From assembly GCF_000265385.1 (NCBI RefSeq), contig NC_018013.1, positions 3,016,001 to 3,080,000 on the forward strand: a stretch of 64,000 bases of DNA, written 5' to 3'. Below the pieces are notes generated by a model. That model searched no databases. It was not told the DNA's origin and worked only from the letters and a program-made list of their open reading frames with translations. Source of the stretch: Aequorivita sublithincola DSM 14238. Lineage in GTDB: Bacteria; Bacteroidota; Bacteroidia; Flavobacteriales; Flavobacteriaceae. The position numbers and the translations under genes are program-made. Below, piece after piece: positions 63,912-64,000 of this stretch (positions are counted from its first letter, which is position 1; the number at the start of each line of letters is the position of its first letter).

Positions 63912-64000
63912 TCGTACATAAGCTTACGGGCTATTAGTACCACTCGGCTGGGACATTACTGCCCTTACACCTATGGCCTATCAACGTGGTAGTCTCCCAC
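63912..64000 (-). rRNA. rrl: 23S ribosomal RNA, 3' end (partial)
   Basis: On the minus strand GGTACTAATAGCCCGTAAGC matches the conserved 3'-terminal region of 23S rRNA (GGTACTAAT near the end). The gene continues beyond the right edge of the window. The 3' end is placed to within about five bases by comparison with E. coli. Confidence 0.85.

Overview
The window is ordinary chromosome of a Flavobacteriaceae-type member of the Bacteroidota. The evidence is: AT-rich DNA (by eye mid to upper 30s percent GC), promoters of the Bacteroidota form (-7 box TAnnTTTG, no clear Shine-Dalgarno sequences), type IX secretion C-terminal sorting domains, and family content typical of the group (DUF4834, DUF6048, DUF6452, YfhO, cysteine-rich ornithine aminotransferase, gyrA next to a TPR gene and clpC). 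I cannot name the genus. No phage, insertion sequence, CRISPR array or defence island is visible.

Layout. 1-8.4 kb: a secreted Arg/Ser/Asn-rich protein behind a sigma-54-like promoter, a glycosyltransferase/YfhO pair, DUF4834, an outer-membrane transporter-like protein and a GNAT protein. 8.5-13.3 kb: an alpha-oxoamine synthase-family enzyme and a cysteine-synthase-like enzyme, a pair that fits sulfonolipid (capnine-type) synthesis, then an S9 peptidase. 13.3-21.5 kb: YbaB, YegP-like DUF1508, a fused branched-chain 2-oxoacid dehydrogenase E1 and a giant TamB-like protein. 21.5-27.6 kb: TsaD, RsmE, DUF1223, DUF4159, an AI-2E family permease and a THUMP-like methyltransferase. 27.7-28.2 kb: tRNA-Ser(GCU), tRNA-Pro(UGG), tRNA-Arg(UCU), with a decayed tRNA-like fragment between the last two. 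28.6-34.3 kb: a LysR regulator convergent with an operon dabB-dabA-DUF6671, i.e. a DAB-type inorganic carbon accumulation system. 34.5-45.5 kb: 7TM-HD phosphohydrolase, thiolase, NlpC/P60 peptidase, TPR protein, gyrA, clpC. 45.6-60.9 kb: T9SS cargo, hutH, TlpA-like lipoprotein, TSP3-repeat lipoprotein, Smr protein, rocD, rlmD-DUF6452-DUF6048, a divergent pair of methyltransferases around a perfect 27-bp palindrome, and a ZIP transporter. 60.9-64 kb: a Pif1-type helicase with RecQ-like C-terminus, a GC-rich structured small ORF or RNA, and the 3' end of an rRNA operon (5S and part of 23S, minus strand).

How the parts may connect (inference). The fused branched-chain E1 would supply iso-branched acyl primers; the oxoamine synthase and cysteate-synthase-like enzyme could turn such acyl groups into sulfonolipids of the outer membrane and gliding surface. 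hutH and rocD feed histidine and ornithine into glutamate. The dab operon, with its LysR gene nearby, suggests that this heterotroph takes up bicarbonate/CO2 for anaplerotic carboxylation.

The most interesting points are the dab operon with its zinc-ribbon partner and a CbbR-like operator, the candidate sulfonolipid pair, the absence of ATG starts for both tamB and tsaD, the perfect palindrome carrying two face-to-face -7 boxes, the pseudoknot-capable GC-rich island beside the rRNA operon, and sigma-54-like elements at the left edge.
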